A stretch of 64,000 nucleotides of DNA from the NCBI GenBank assembly GCA_950295325.1, contig OX485809.1, forward strand, positions 40,085,081-40,149,080, in the 5' to 3' direction. Below the pieces are notes generated by a model. That model worked only from the letters and a program-made list of their open reading frames with translations, did no database searches and was not told the origin of the DNA. This document shows positions 25,741-37,110 of the stretch, in pieces. Positions within the stretch are counted from its first letter, which is position 1, and every line of letters starts with the position of its first letter. Position numbers and translations under genes: made by a program. This DNA comes from Polytrichum commune (Eukaryota; Streptophyta; Polytrichopsida; Polytrichales; Polytrichaceae).

Positions 25741-25854
25741 GTACATGCTACGGACTCCTGCTTGTCGGTTTGTGCTTTTCATGTAATCTTAATGCATGGA
25801 TCGTGTACAGAAACTGTCTTCCTAATAAGTGGCAAGGTCAGGCTAGCTAAAGTT

Positions 25855-26390
25855 CTGTCGGGGTTATTACGGACGTTCTCGTTTGTTTCAGGCGTTCTAT
25901 CTTCTTTTCCCGACCTCTTCATGCATAAGTTAGCACTGATATTTAAGAAGAGGTAATAAGGCCTGAGACCTCCATAGCTGCGGCGGAGGAAAGATCAGTA
26001 GGTCAAATTTTGGTTTGTTTACGTTCTGGTTCCATCGATTTCTTGATGTAGGAATCGTAGTTTGATGCAGTTTGATGTAGGTTTTGTAGTTTTCGCACTA
26101 ATGTGAGTAATTCGACGAGTAAAGTACACTTAAAAGCACGGCTTCTTGATTATGCGATTTAATTGCCGTCTGAAATGTGAGCATACGAATGGTCCAATAT
26201 TGTTCCATCAGGTTAGTTGCTAAGTATGGACCGTTCTCGTTCCTGTCGTTCTACATGCTTTTTCCCGAGCTCTTGATGCATAGTACTGGTATTTGAGAAT
26301 TGATAATAAGGTCCGAGACCTCCATAGCTGCAGTGGAGGAAAGGTCAGTAAGTCACTTTTTGTTTTGTTTACATTCTGGTTCTTTTCTCG
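25855..26390 (+). repeat. 350-bp tandem duplication
   Basis: GAGACCTCCATAGCTGC occurs at 25965 and again 350 bp later. Flanking text on both sides (CGTTCTCGTT, CCCGA.CTCTT, GGAGGAAAG.TCAGTA) is also conserved. The copies are clearly diverged. Confidence 0.8.
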
Positions 26391-26479
26391 TTTGAAATCG
26401 ATTCCTTTGAATTGTTTGGTTCCAACAGATTAAAAATTTGTTCCGTGATGTTTAATTGAAGATTCATTGCATCATGCTC

Positions 26480-26885
26480 ATGACATTAATTGAGGTATTT
26501 GCAACGGTTGCATTGTCTAGCGCGATATGGTGGAATGTTCAGATCCTATTTTCATCTCCTGGGTTACTTGTACGAATTGTCTTGATCAGCTGGATGACAT
26601 TCTGAAAACCAAACTTTTGGTCTATGTTGTATGATGTTTGGCTTCTGATCTTACTATTTAAGAGTGTAGCTCACTTGAAGTTGCTCATTCACAAGTTTTT
26701 TTTAAGTTTTTTTGTTGTTGTAGTGGCATTGAGGTATTTGCAACAGTTGCGTCGTCTGACGCGATATGGTGGAATGTTCAGATCCTATTTTCATCTCCTA
26801 GGTTACTATTTAGGCTTCTAATATTACTATTTAAGAGTGTAGCTCACCTGAAGTTGCTTATTCACAAGTTTTATTAAATTTACTT
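26480..26885 (+). repeat. 239-bp tandem duplication
   Basis: TGAGGTATTTGCAAC at 26491 recurs at 26730, followed in both copies by GCGATATGGTGGAATGTTC and TTTTCATCTCCT. A second shared block (TTACTATTTAAGAGTGTAGC) occurs at about 26651 and 26824. Confidence 0.8.
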
Positions 26886-27439
26886 ATTTTATAAATATAT
26901 TAAAAAATCTTAAAAAATCTTAAATTTATTTTAGTGGCATTAGAGTGTTCCTTCATGTCGATGGGACTTTTCATTGAGAGTTGGTCCTGTATGAGTTTCT
27001 ATTGGTTGTTTTGCATACACTGTCATTACCTTTCTCTTGGGTGTTCTTCCGTCTGTGTGCGGGAGAACGATTTTGGAGAAGCCTTGCAAGGTGCCCAAAT
27101 CTGAGCTAGTTATCGAAATCTCTTCCCACAGGTTTTTGATGATTGCAGCTCCTCCGTGGACGATGGATGTTGAATAGTTACCATTGGTCGAAGGTGGCTG
27201 CGGGGATCAATATTGTTGGCCGGGGCGGGAGGAGTTGCCACATGCGGAATAGAGATCCGTGCAAACAACTGAGACTTGGGAAAAATTGGTCGCAACAACT
27301 TGTAAATATTGATTTGTGTTTATGATATGTATACAATTTAACATGTGAGAAGTTGGTGTTTGTAAGTGCTTATTACTGACCGGAATTGTGTGTGCATGAT
27401 GATGTTTCTGCTACTGATTTGACTATGTGGTGGCGGTTG

Positions 27440-29090
27440 TGGCTCTAGCTTGGATTTGTTTCGAGTTGTTTATTGGATGGTCTCAATCTTTGTGCATAAA
27501 TCTCAGTGGATACATATGCCAATCAACTGTGATCTAATTCAATATTGTCAACTTCGCTTAACGGTGTCCTCATTTTCAAGGATTCTTTTTCTGCTATTGA
27601 TTTCACTCCGTTAAATCCCAAGCAGTTGAATGGCCTTAAATCTCATTCGTTCTATTTCATGTACAATTGTGATGCCAGCTTTTCTCCGGTTTGGGTTTAT
27701 GTTTTCATTGGTTGATTGGATTCCCAATCGATGTGCACAAACCTTAGTGCATACATTGTTCATTCAATGTTGACCAGAGCCCTACATTGGGTGCCCATAC
27801 CCATGCCCACCCATGCCCATGGGTTTTGGGTGGGCATGGGTGCAATATTATTGTTCATGGGTGGGCATGGGTTCGATATTATAATGGGTGAGGATGGGTG
27901 GGCATGGGTGATCATGAGATCATTGTAGCGGTGAGCTTAGCATTGCCAATGAATCGGGATACCACTGCTAAATTTAGTATTCTCTTGTGGTGGAAGCTGA
28001 ACGGAGCCCCCACATTCCCCATCATGTGGCGCGTGGCGCGTTCGGTTTCGTGCATCCCTGCATCCAACTCCAAATCGGAGTCAAACTTCTCGGATGCAGG
28101 GAATACGCTAACCAAGAAGCGCTCCGGGTTGAAGCCAGCGATAATGAACGACCTTTTATTTGTCCGATCCAACCAAGACTTGGTGTTGGTTGATAATACA
28201 CATTACACAATTTTTGAATACATGGGCGCAATTTGAATAGCATGGGTGGGCAGATGTCATGCTATGTGTGGGCATGGGTGGGCATGGGTGCGCACATGTC
28301 ATGCTATGGGTGGGCATGGGTGCGCATAGGTCACTGCTGATGGGCATGGTCTGGGTATGGGTGCAATTTAAAAGGAAAATGTTGGGCTCTGATGCTGACC
28401 TAATTGATTGGTGTCTACTTTGCTTGTGCAGTGTAATTACTTTCAAGGGTTTTATTATGCTACCAAATAAACTATGCAAATTAAAATCCCAGGGAGTCAT
28501 AAGATTAGGGTTTAGGCTATAATGTCTCATTCGTTCTATTTCAAGTACAATTGTGGAGCTGATTTTTGATCCAGTTTGGGATTCTTTCTCAGTTGTTTAG
28601 TGGATCATTTCCCTTTCTTTGCATACATTAGGAATTCAATGCTGACTTAATTTATTAGTGTCAACTTTGCTTTATGGTGAAAATATTGTCAAGGGTTCTA
28701 TTCTTACTAATTCGACCATGCACAATCTCAAGTAGTTGGAGGTTAGGATTTAGGGCATAAGGTCTTATTTAGTTTAACTAGTGTATAAATGTGGTGTCCT
28801 TTTTTGCTCCAGCTTGGGTTTGTTTCCATCATCCCAATCTTTGTGCATAAACCTTAGTGCATACAATAGCCATTAATTTTGACCTAAATCAGCAATGTTG
28901 ACCTAGGCGGTAAAACTATATTTAAGGGTGAAATTTTGCTACCAATTTGACTCTGCAATATCTTAGGCAGTTGGAGGTTTGAATGGGGGCCTTAAAACCT
29001 TATTTGCTTTATTACATGCATGAATGTGGTGTTTGTTGTTGTTTCAACTTGGGTTTGTTTCTAGTTCTTTCTAGGATCATCTCAATCCCT
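27440..29090 (+). repeat. About five diverged copies of a ~240-bp unit
   Basis: The phrase CTCAATCTTTGTGCATAAA and variants, followed by CTTAGTG.ATACA and then a .CAAT.TTGACC block, recurs near 27480, 27718, 28606, 28827 and 29073. Spacing is 220-265 bp once the hAT insertion is subtracted. The repeat makes up most of the presumed leader intron of the receptor gene. Confidence 0.7.
27775..28391 (+). mobile_element. Non-autonomous hAT element with target duplication
   Basis: Terminal inverted repeats CAGAGCCCTACATT (27775) and the complement of CAGAGCCCAACATT (ending 28391). Flanking 8-mers ATGTTGAC (27767-27774) and ATGCTGAC (28392-28399) match at 7 of 8 positions, the size typical of hAT. 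Subterminal GGGTGGGCATGGGT repeats lie at both ends (27786-27910 and 28240-28360). An internal plus-strand frame (about 27925-28180) encodes a piece of hAT transposase C-terminus: LLWWK, then IPASNSKSESNFSDAGNTL and TKKRSGLKP, then a block ending LLFVRSN. A 617-bp element with only that fragment cannot be autonomous. Confidence 0.88.
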
Positions 29091-29212
29091 GGTTTGCAAA
29101 AATATAAACAATTCACACATGAACTCTTCCAATTGAATTCATGTATCAAATTCTACAACCTCTCTATTTCACTTGGTCGTCACCAAGGCACCGAGTATGT
29201 GATGAACATGGT

Positions 29213-29232
29213 TTAGGGTTTAGGGTTTAGGT
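29213..29232 (+). repeat. Interstitial telomere-like repeat
   Basis: Three TTTAGGG-type units in a row. Short tracts like this also occur near 58857-58878, 59586-59620 and 60329-60350. Confidence 0.8.
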
Positions 29233-29239
29233 CTGGCCA

Positions 29240-30538
29240 ATCTTAGACCATCTGTTTCCACTTATGTCCTAGTTGTGGAGGTCTTAGTACACATGCTATA
29301 CAAACATTTGTTTGAATCTTTTTTCTAGCTTTGGAGATGTAGTAGATATTCAAGTCTAAGAATCCATCATTTGGCTATCTGCCAAAAATGTTATTTATAG
29401 TGTCTATTCCTTGTAGTTGTTATTTGCTTCTTTCAAGTTGCTTCCAACTAAGTATGTAACTCTAAACGCCTTGGATGACTTGTTTTTCTTGCTTGTTACT
29501 TTGTGGTTTACTGGTTATTAGAACCTCAAGACTTACAATGATAACCTGTTTAGTTATTGCAATACATGTGATGATTGCGGCAATTGTTGTTGGTGTACTT
29601 AGTTTAGTTCTTGTAAAACAATTATCCTTGTCGACTAAACAATGAATTATTTGAGTGTTGATGTAACTCATAACATGATCATGAACAAGTCTTCATTCTA
29701 TAGGTGGGTGAGGATGTTGGTTGTGCTTTTGGGTATGTTGTAGATTTATTTTGTTAGTTTATTGAGTATTTTGTTTAATTTTTTTGATGTTGAGTTTGGA
29801 GAACGGGGCAGTTTAGTAATTATAAGTGATTCCGGGTTTCAACACTGTGTTGAGAATTTTTTATTTTATTTTGTTTGAGCTAGCTGGGAAGTTTGGGAGT
29901 AGTTTGCTCTTGTTGGTGGTGACAAGAATTTGGAATTTCTTGCATTAATTTTTTTGATGACGAGAATCATCAAAACCTAGTACGGTATGTAGTGTAATTT
30001 GTAGCACATGAGAATTGTCATGGAGTGTAGTTATATTTCTTTTGTTGGCATATATGATGTATGGAAAAATTAGTTTCACTTTTTAGTTGCTTCAAGAAAG
30101 GTTGACCAAGAAAAAACTAAATTAGCCCCATTTAGGGCACAAAACCATGAGTCATAGCATTGGTTGGCAAGGTGCACTTGATTGTTGATTGGCTAAAACT
30201 ATCAATTGGAAGTGGCAATGTGTATCATGTACAACTTTGCATATTATGTATATGTGACCTATTTACATTTTGTTTGTGAAGATAATTGCATTTTGTAACT
30301 CCAAATGATAATTGACATTAAATAATGCTTCTTGTGAGGCTTGAAGTTGTGCAACTACCATGACATTCATTCTTGAGATTATAATAAGAAATTTATTATT
30401 GAGATTGTATTCTTTTTCATCCCCAAATCTGGAGTTTGGAGTTTGACCAAATTTTGCATCGTCTTTTGGAGGGGTTTTTAACTACTATTGTTGCTAATTC
30501 TTTGGAGGTTTTGCTAATTCAAATTTTTTGATTGCAGA
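29240..30538. other. Probable intron, no gene
   Basis: AT- and T-rich sequence ending in a strong 3' splice-site context (T-rich tract then GATTGCAG at 30531-30538), 51 bases before the receptor's start codon. Nothing else recognised. Confidence 0.4.
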
Positions 30539-30589
30539 TTAGGACAATTGTGATTCAAATTAGGGTTGTGGCGTGCAAATCAACCAACT

Positions 30590-32296
30590 ATGTATTGGTG
30601 GATTGTTTTGGAAGATAAGTTGTGTTTCGTCATGGCCAAGACTTTGCAATTCGTTTGCATGATTTGGGGTTTCATAAGTATTTGGTTCATAAAGTTTGGG
30701 ACATATGTAAGAAAACGACAAAAACAAAGCAATGAACTTGGAGATATTTTGAAGTGGCAAAGGGAGGAAGTAACCAAAGTTCAAGAGGTTCTGAAGGTGG
30801 AGCAAGTGTTGAATAAGAAACAATGCATAAATCTTGTCAAGAAGCTTGACCAAATTGCGCTTTATGTGAATGAGATGATCACATCCACTAAGGAGACAAC
30901 TAATAAATTTGGGCTTGTGCTTGGGGAGTTAGGTCGCATTACTCAAAAAGTAAGAATATTGATCCAAGATTGTGGGAAGCAAGAATGGTACAATGCAATG
31001 ACATTCCAAATGAACAATAGAGAGGCCTTTCGAGAACTTGTGGATGATTTGCAGTGTTTTTGGGAAGCAATGTGCGAAAAGTATTTGGCTATCTATGTGG
31101 ATTCACAAAATTTTAGAATCCCATGCATTGATTTTAGTGTGGCCACCTATAACGAAATTGAAAGTGATGAAAAAGCCATGGTGGAAAGGCTTGAAAAGTG
31201 CCTTGAAACGATGCCCAATGATTCCGAGGAGTACAAATTGGCAAAATATTTATTGGGGAGATTGGAATTTGAATTGCCACATGTGAAAGGTGCAGAATTC
31301 GATGTTTTGGAAATTTCAAAGGATGTCGAAAAGCCAGTATTCTTAAAACCAATAGGATGTGGAGCAGAAGGCGATGTGCACAAATCAAAATGGTTGGGAC
31401 TTCAAAGTGCAACGAAAATGTTAAGATTTTTGCCCAACTTTCGCAAAGAGGCTGGCATCTTAGCATGCTTGGGGCATCCAAACCTCGTGAAATTCATTTG
31501 TTGTGGAAGATTCAATGAAACTCATGAGGGAAATGTGGATGGATCAAACAAGGTGTCAAGAAATTTGTTTCTTGTTATGGAGCTCATGGAGATGAGCTTG
31601 AGTGATTTATTGAAGAAGCAAAAGACACATTTACCATATCTTGTTGCAATTGATATGATGCATGAAATCGCAAGGGGCATGTGTTATCTTCATGACATGC
31701 ATGTTGCCCATCTTGATCTAAAGACAAGCAATGTGCTTCTAAACTCGGTGTCTAGACTTGGAGGATTCGAGGGATATATTGGCTATGATTTTGTGAAATT
31801 GACAGATTATGATACTTCCAAAACGGAGGTTCAAAGCAAACCAGAATTACAGGAGTATCCTATCGGTACACCAAAGTACATGGCACCTGAGATGAATAAC
31901 AACAAACAAAAGTCACTTTCAAATATGGCATGCCCTTTTCCAGCTGATGTATGGTCATTTGGTATGACATGCTCAGAGATCCTTTCTTTGAAGGAACCGT
32001 TTTTAAGTACAAGTAGTAGAGAGATTATCTTGCAAACAATAAAAGATGGTTGGAGGCCTGAGCTACCTATCAATTGTGAGGAGCTTACCACTTTGATCAA
32101 AGAATGTTGGATTGAGGATCCTTCACAAAGGCCAACATTTTCTAACATTTGTAAGAGGCTCGCAACCTTGAAGAAGGAGTTCATGGTTGGAAAATATTCA
32201 AATGATTTACCGCAATTTGCCAAAGGTTGGACTTGTTTCCCAAGCACCCACTCGAAGAAGGCTTCTAACCAGATAAATGTCTCTGCTCCCAAGAAG
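30590..32296 (+). CDS. PNL immune receptor, exon 1: helical N-terminus and protein kinase
   Basis: First coding exon of a kinase-NB-ARC-LRR gene. ATG 30590 is the first methionine after an upstream TGA in frame. Residues 18-40 form a hydrophobic, possibly membrane segment. About residues 45-190 are helical, with a DC...W...F..L..DL pattern reminiscent of the MCA/HeLo-like bundles that precede some plant TKL kinases (inference). The kinase has a glycine loop GCGAEGDV (about 256), a lysine in ATKML, catalytic loop HLDLKTSN (about 373), DYD instead of DFG (about 405), APE (about 431) and the subdomain XI W..DPSQRPTF. HRD is HLD, so activity may be altered. Ends in phase 0 at GT 32297. Confidence 0.85.
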
Positions 32297-32998
32297 GTAA
32301 GAACACATTCCTACACAATATGTTTATTGTGTATTTTTGAGAAGTCAGTTTTTAATTGTTATAATTAGCTTAATTTGCTTGTAGTTGAAGACATGATAAT
32401 TGAACCAAAACATAGGATATGGTGCAAGGATGGTCAATTGGACCAATAGATGGGTTTTGTATGTTGAGATCACAAATATCTTGGTCAAAGGCTATAAAGT
32501 AGCACCAAACAATCTTCCAAGTAGATTTATGTAGCCCTTTATAATTGTTACAAGTATTCAAATTTACAATATCAAAATGCTATCTTCAAAATTTATCACC
32601 AAGAATATGTCCACAAATTAACGACTACATTGGGTTCTAGAAGCAAAATTTACGACTTTACATTTAAATATTGAACTTGAATTAATTTTCAAAATAATTC
32701 TTGAGTTCATGATGAATTGGAGGACTCCGTTGAAAAGAGAACTCAAGCAGCCAAATTAATGTATTCAAAGCCTAATTTGTACAAACTTTCTTGACCATGC
32801 AAAATGCTCTTTTAAAATTTGAGTTGCTTCCACCATCTTCCAAGGTATGCACATTACTCTTTTATAGATGTTTTTGGAACAATTTGTTGAAGTTCTTAAA
32901 ACATGTTTTGTAATACCTTTTAGAAAATATTCACAATACTCATAGTTACTGTGCACTTCTTGGTCCAATTGACATGATATGTGAACTTCTTCACATAG
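32297..32998 (+). other. PNL receptor intron 1
   Basis: 702-bp AT-rich intron. Donor AAG|GTAAGA and acceptor CACATAG| are canonical, and phase 0 on both sides joins SAPKK to VDARKTRHEVVVG without loss of frame. Confidence 0.8.
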
Positions 32999-34036
32999 GT
33001 GGATGCGCGGAAAACACGACATGAAGTTGTGGTTGGTCTAGAAAGCAATCTTCCAAAGGTGAAAAACCACCTTGAGCGAGTGAATATTTTGGGTCTCATT
33101 GGTATGGGTGGAATAGGCAAGACCACCTTGGCTAAGGCCATATTTGATGATGTGAGGGCCAAATACGATGCATCATTTTTTATGGAGAATTTGAAAAATA
33201 AAAATTCACTTGAAATCTTATGTGAAATTTTACAAAAGTTTGTAAAGGAGGAAGAGTCCCTTGCGACATTGGTGGATGCACAGAAAATAATGAGGGAGTT
33301 CTTGGCTACGAAGAAAGTCCTTTTAATATTGGATGATCCCAAAGATGCAACTCAAGTGCGTGAAATAATACCAGTAGATGTTTCTTGTGTCAACAATGGC
33401 ACCAAAATTATTATAACAACCCGCGGTTGGGATTTAATTAAAAATTGTGTGGACGTAAATGGTAGGATAGATGTTGGCAAGTTAGATAAAAATGCGGCGA
33501 AAGAACTCTTTGATTCTTACGTTTTTATGGATGGAGCTCAATTGTCACCACAACTCTTTGATCTACGCGACAAAATTATAGAAAAATGTAACGGTTTGCC
33601 TTTGAGCTTGAAAGTCATGGGTGCATTCTTAAGAGGGAAGGAGAGGATTCGAAGTTGGGAGAGGGCTTTCCAAAGGATGAAAAGGGGTAGGCATTTGGAT
33701 GGCGATGAAGGGCTTTGGAGTACTTTGATGATCAGTTTTGATGGATTGGAAAACGTTGAGAAAAATTTGTTTTTGGATCTAGCATGCTTCTTTCCCATGG
33801 ACAATCACAAAAGAACCTTGCATATATGTACCAACTATGGAGGCTCCCCAAATCATGTGATTGATGTATTGGTGGACAAATCCTTGGTTAAGATAGATGA
33901 AATGGGGTATCTAGAAATGCACGACCAATTACGTGACATGGGACGTATGATTGCCGAGACAAACGAGGAATATTTGGGCACTCGAATTTGGAAATTAAAC
34001 ATGATTCCTTTGACAATTGGATCGACACATGACAAG
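32999..34036 (+). CDS. PNL immune receptor, exon 2: NB-ARC domain
   Basis: 346 codons, phase 0 at both ends. Motifs appear in the canonical order: P-loop GMGGIGKTT (about residue 36), RNBS-A-like ASFFMENLK, kinase-2 VLLILDDPKDA, RNBS-B TKIIITTRGWD, GLPLSLKVMG (GLPLAL motif), RNBS-D-like LFLDLACFF and an intact LEMHDQLRDMG (MHD). The nucleotide switch therefore looks functional. The LDD tail resembles TNL-type more than CC-type receptors. The domain is about 300 residues, normal for the family. Donor AAG|GTATGG at 34037. Confidence 0.9.
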
Positions 34037-34263
34037 GTATGGTGCAAATAAAAGAGCTTAATAAGGTTGGATTTTGTGAAATGCAAGTACAAATATGTTG
34101 GTGAAAGTTTGCATTTCTAAGTTGCCTAAATTTGACATTTGACACTTGTGTAATATGTATTGAAATGGTTTTCCCATCTCATCTAAACATAACACTTGAA
34201 TTTCAATACCACTTTAATTAACAAAAAAAAAATTTGACATTTTGTGGTGTCTTTGAAACCCAG
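34037..34263 (+). other. PNL receptor intron 2
   Basis: 227-bp AT-rich intron ending GAAACCCAG|. Phase 0 joining gives IGSTHDK followed by NNKKIEAIYIN, a sensible NB-ARC to LRR linker. Confidence 0.75.
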
Positions 34264-36678
34264 AATAACAAGAAAATAGAAGCAATTTATATAAATGAAG
34301 AAATTTCACAATGGGTCTGGGACAATTTCAAAGACATGAAAGACCATGACCTAAGATCCATTCGACTATTGATATGTGCGGGATTGACAACATTACCGGA
34401 AGCATTCGAGAATTGGATTTCTTTGACAACATTGGTTTTGGATAAATGCTCAAGCATGACAACATTGCCAGAGGGATTGGGGAACTTGACTTCTTTGACA
34501 ACATTGGATTTGTGTGATTGTTGGAGCTTAATGACGTTACCAGAGGAATTGGGGAACTTGACTTCTTTGACAACATTGGATTTGTCTTGGTGTGAGAACT
34601 TGACGACATTACCGGAGGGATTGGCGAACTTGACTTCTTTGACAACATTGGATTTGTCTGGGTGTAGGATGTTGACGACATTACCGGAGGGATTGGGGAA
34701 CTTGATTTCTTTGACAACATTGAATTTGTCTTCGTGTGAGAGCTTGACGACATTACCAGAGGGATTGGGGAACTTGACTTCTTTGACAACATTGGATTTG
34801 TCTAGGTTTAGGATGTTGACGACATTACCGGAGGGATTGGGGAACTTGATTTCTTTGACAACATTGAATTTGTCTTCGTGTGAGAGCTTGACGACATTAC
34901 GGGAGGGATTGGGGAACTTGACTTCTTTGACAACATTGGATTTGTCTTGTTGTTCGAGCTTGGCGACAATACTGGAGGGATTGGGGAACTTGACTTCTTT
35001 GACAACATTGAATTTGTCTTTGTGTGAGAGGTTGACGACATTACCGGAGGGATTGGGGAACTTGACTTCTTTGAAAACATTGGATTTGTCTGAATGTAGG
35101 AGCTTGACGACATTACCGGAGGGATTGGGGAACTTGACTTCTCTGATAACATTGAATTTGGCTTCTTGTTTGAGCTTGACGACATTACCGGAGGGATTGG
35201 GGAACTTGACTTCTCTGATAACATTGAATTTGACTTCTTGTTTGAGCTTGACGACATTACCGGAGGGATTGGGGAACTTGAATTCTTTGACAACATTGAA
35301 TTTATTTTGGTGTGAGAGCTTAACGACATTACCGGAGGCATTGGGGAACTTGACTTCTTTGACAACATTGGATTTGTCTTGGTGTTTGAGCTTGACGACA
35401 TTACCAGAGGGATTGGGGAACTTGACTTCTTTGACAACATTGAATTTGTCTTGGTGTGAGAGCTTAATGACATTATCGGATGCATTGGGGAACTTGGTTT
35501 CTTTGAAAACATTGAATTTGTCTGCGTGTTGGAGCTTGGTGACATTACCAGAGGCATTGTGCAACTTGACTTCTTTGACAACATTGAATTTGTCTGCGTG
35601 TTGGAGCTTGGTGGCATTATCAGAGGCATTGTCCAACTTGACTTCTTTGACAACATTAAATTTGTCTGGATGTAAGAGCTTGACGACATTACCCGAGGGA
35701 TTGGGGAACTTGACTTCTTTGACAACATTGAATTTGTCTGAGTGTAAGAATTTGACGACATTACCTGAGGGATTGGGGAACTTGGTTTCTTTGACAACAT
35801 TGATTTTGTCTTATTGTTCGAGCTTGACGACATTACCAGAGGCATTGGGCAACTTGCCTTCTTTGACAACATCGGATTTGTCTTGGTGTGAGAGCTTGAC
35901 GACATTACCGGAGAGATTGGGGAACTTGACTTCTTTGACAACATTGGATTTGCATCGTTGTTGGAGGTTGACGACATTACCAGAGGGATTGGGGAGCTTG
36001 ACTTCTTTGACAACATTGAATTTGTCTTTTTGTTCAAGGTTGACGACATTACCGGAGGCTTTGGGGAACTTGACTTCTTTGACAATATTGGATTTGTTTG
36101 GGTTTAGGATGTTGACAACATTACCGGAGGCATTGGGGAACTTGATTTCTTTGACAACATTGGCTTTGTATGGGTGTGAGAGGTTGACGACATTACCGGA
36201 GGGATTGGGGAACTTGACTTCTTTGACAACATTGGATTTGTCTAAATGTAAGAGCTTGACGACATTACCGGAGGGATTGGGGAACTTGACTTCTCTGATA
36301 ACATTGAATTTGACTTCTTGTTTGAGCTTGACGACATTACCGGAGGGATTGGGGAACTTGACTTCTTTGACAACATTGAATTTGTCTAAATGTAAGAGCT
36401 TGACGACATTACCGGAGGGATTGGGGAACTTGACTTCTCTGATAACATTGAATTTGACTTCTTGTTTGAGCTTGATGACATTACCGGAGGAATTGGGGAA
36501 CTTAACTTCTTTGACAACATTGAATTTGTTTTGGTGTGAGAGCTTAACAACATTACCGGAGGCATTGGGGAACTTGAGTTCTTTGACAACATTGGCTTTG
36601 TATGGGTGTAGGAGCTTGACGACATTACCGGAGGGATTAGGGAACTTGATTTCTTTCACAACATTGGAATTGTCTTAG
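34264..36678 (+). CDS. PNL immune receptor, exon 3: LRR region, truncated by TAG
   Basis: A linker of about 40 residues leads into 32 leucine-rich repeats of exactly 24 residues, with the core TLPEGLGNLTSLTTL followed by LS.C.SL. This is the sensor region. At the DNA level the 72-bp units are nearly identical, and the pair with SKCKSL then TSCLSL is itself duplicated (units 26-27 and 28-29), a sign of recent unequal exchange. The frame stops at TAG 36676-36678, where sister units have TGG in the same place (LSWCESL), so the stop looks like a single G-to-A change. Six further units follow in the same frame. Joined to exons 1 and 2 this would be about 1,720 residues. Confidence 0.88.
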   Translation, partial: NNKKIEAIYINEEISQWVWDNFKDMKDHDLRSIRLLICAGLTTLPEAFENWISLTTLVLDKCSSMTTLPEGLGNLTSLTTLDLCDCWSLMTLPEELGNLTSLTTLDLSWCENLTTLPEGLANLTSLTTLDLSGCRMLTTLPEGLGNLISLTTLNLSSCESLTTLPEGLGNLTSLTTLDLSRFRMLTTLPEGLGNLISLTTLNLSSCESLTTLREGLGNLTSLTTLDLSCCSSLATILEGLGNLTSLTTLNLSLCERLTTLPEGLGNLTSLKTLDLSECRSLTTLPEGLGNLTSLITLNLASCLSLTTLPEGLGNLTSLITLNLTSCLSLTTLPEGLGNLNSLTTLNLFWCESLTTLPEALGNLTSLTTLDLSWCLSLTTLPEGLGNLTSLTTLNLSWCESLMTLSDALGNLVSLKTLNLSACWSLVTLPEALCNLTSLTTLNLSACWSLVALSEALSNLTSLTTLNLSGCKSLTTLPEGLGNLTSLTTLNLSECKNLTTLPEGLGNLVSLTTLILSYCSSLTTLPEALGNLPSLTTSDLSWCESLTTLPERLGNLTSLTTLDLHRCWRLTTLPEGLGSLTSLTTLNLSFCSRLTTLPEALGNLTSLTILDLFGFRMLTTLPEALGNLISLTTLALYGCERLTTLPEGLGNLTSLTTLDLSKCKSLTTLPEGLGNLTSLITLNLTSCLSLTTLPEGLGNLTSLTTLNLSKCKSLTTLPEGLGNLTSLITLNLTSCLSLMTLPEELGNLTSLTTLNLFWCESLTTLPEALGNLSSLTTLALYGCRSLTTLPEGLGNLISFTTLELS

Positions 36679-37110
36679 TGTGAAAGCTTGAGGACATTAC
36701 CGGAGGCATTTGGGAACTTGACTTCTCTGACAACATTGGTTTTGTTTGAGTTTGAGAGCTTGACGACATTACCGGAGGGATTGGGGAACTTGATTTTTTT
36801 TACAACATTGAATTTGTCTGCATGTTGGAACTTGGTGACATTACCAGAGGGATTGGGGAACTTGACTTCTTTGACAACATTGAATTTGTCTTATTGTAAG
36901 AGCTTGACGACATTACAGGAGGGATTGGGGAACTTGACTTTTTTTACAACATTGAATTTGTTTGCATGTTGGAGCTTGGTGACATTACCAGAGGGATTGG
37001 GGAACTTGACTTCTTTGACAGCATTGAATTTGTCTTATTATAAGAGCTTGACGACATTATGGGAGGGATTGGGGAACTTGGTTTCTTTGATAACATTGAG
37101 ATTGTCTAAT
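34387..37110 (+). repeat. 72-bp tandem array (38 LRR units)
   Basis: Units are colinear with no indels: the first begins at 34387 and the 32nd at 36619, exactly 31 x 72 bp apart. A typical unit contains GACATTACCGGAGGGATTGG and CTTCTTTGACAACATTG. Codon-third positions are almost as conserved as the others, implying DNA-level homogenisation. Confidence 0.95.

Noticed and set aside
25377-25850. 157-codon plus-strand frame
   Set aside because: Composition-driven frame in a pyrimidine-rich pocket with no domain. A minus-strand frame of similar quality overlaps it.
34287-36659. Long minus-strand frames (up to about 450 codons) across the LRR array
   Set aside because: They are antisense shadows: the 72-bp unit happens to lack stops on the other strand, so repetition makes long frames. 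The peptide is a monotonous repeat with no family resemblance.
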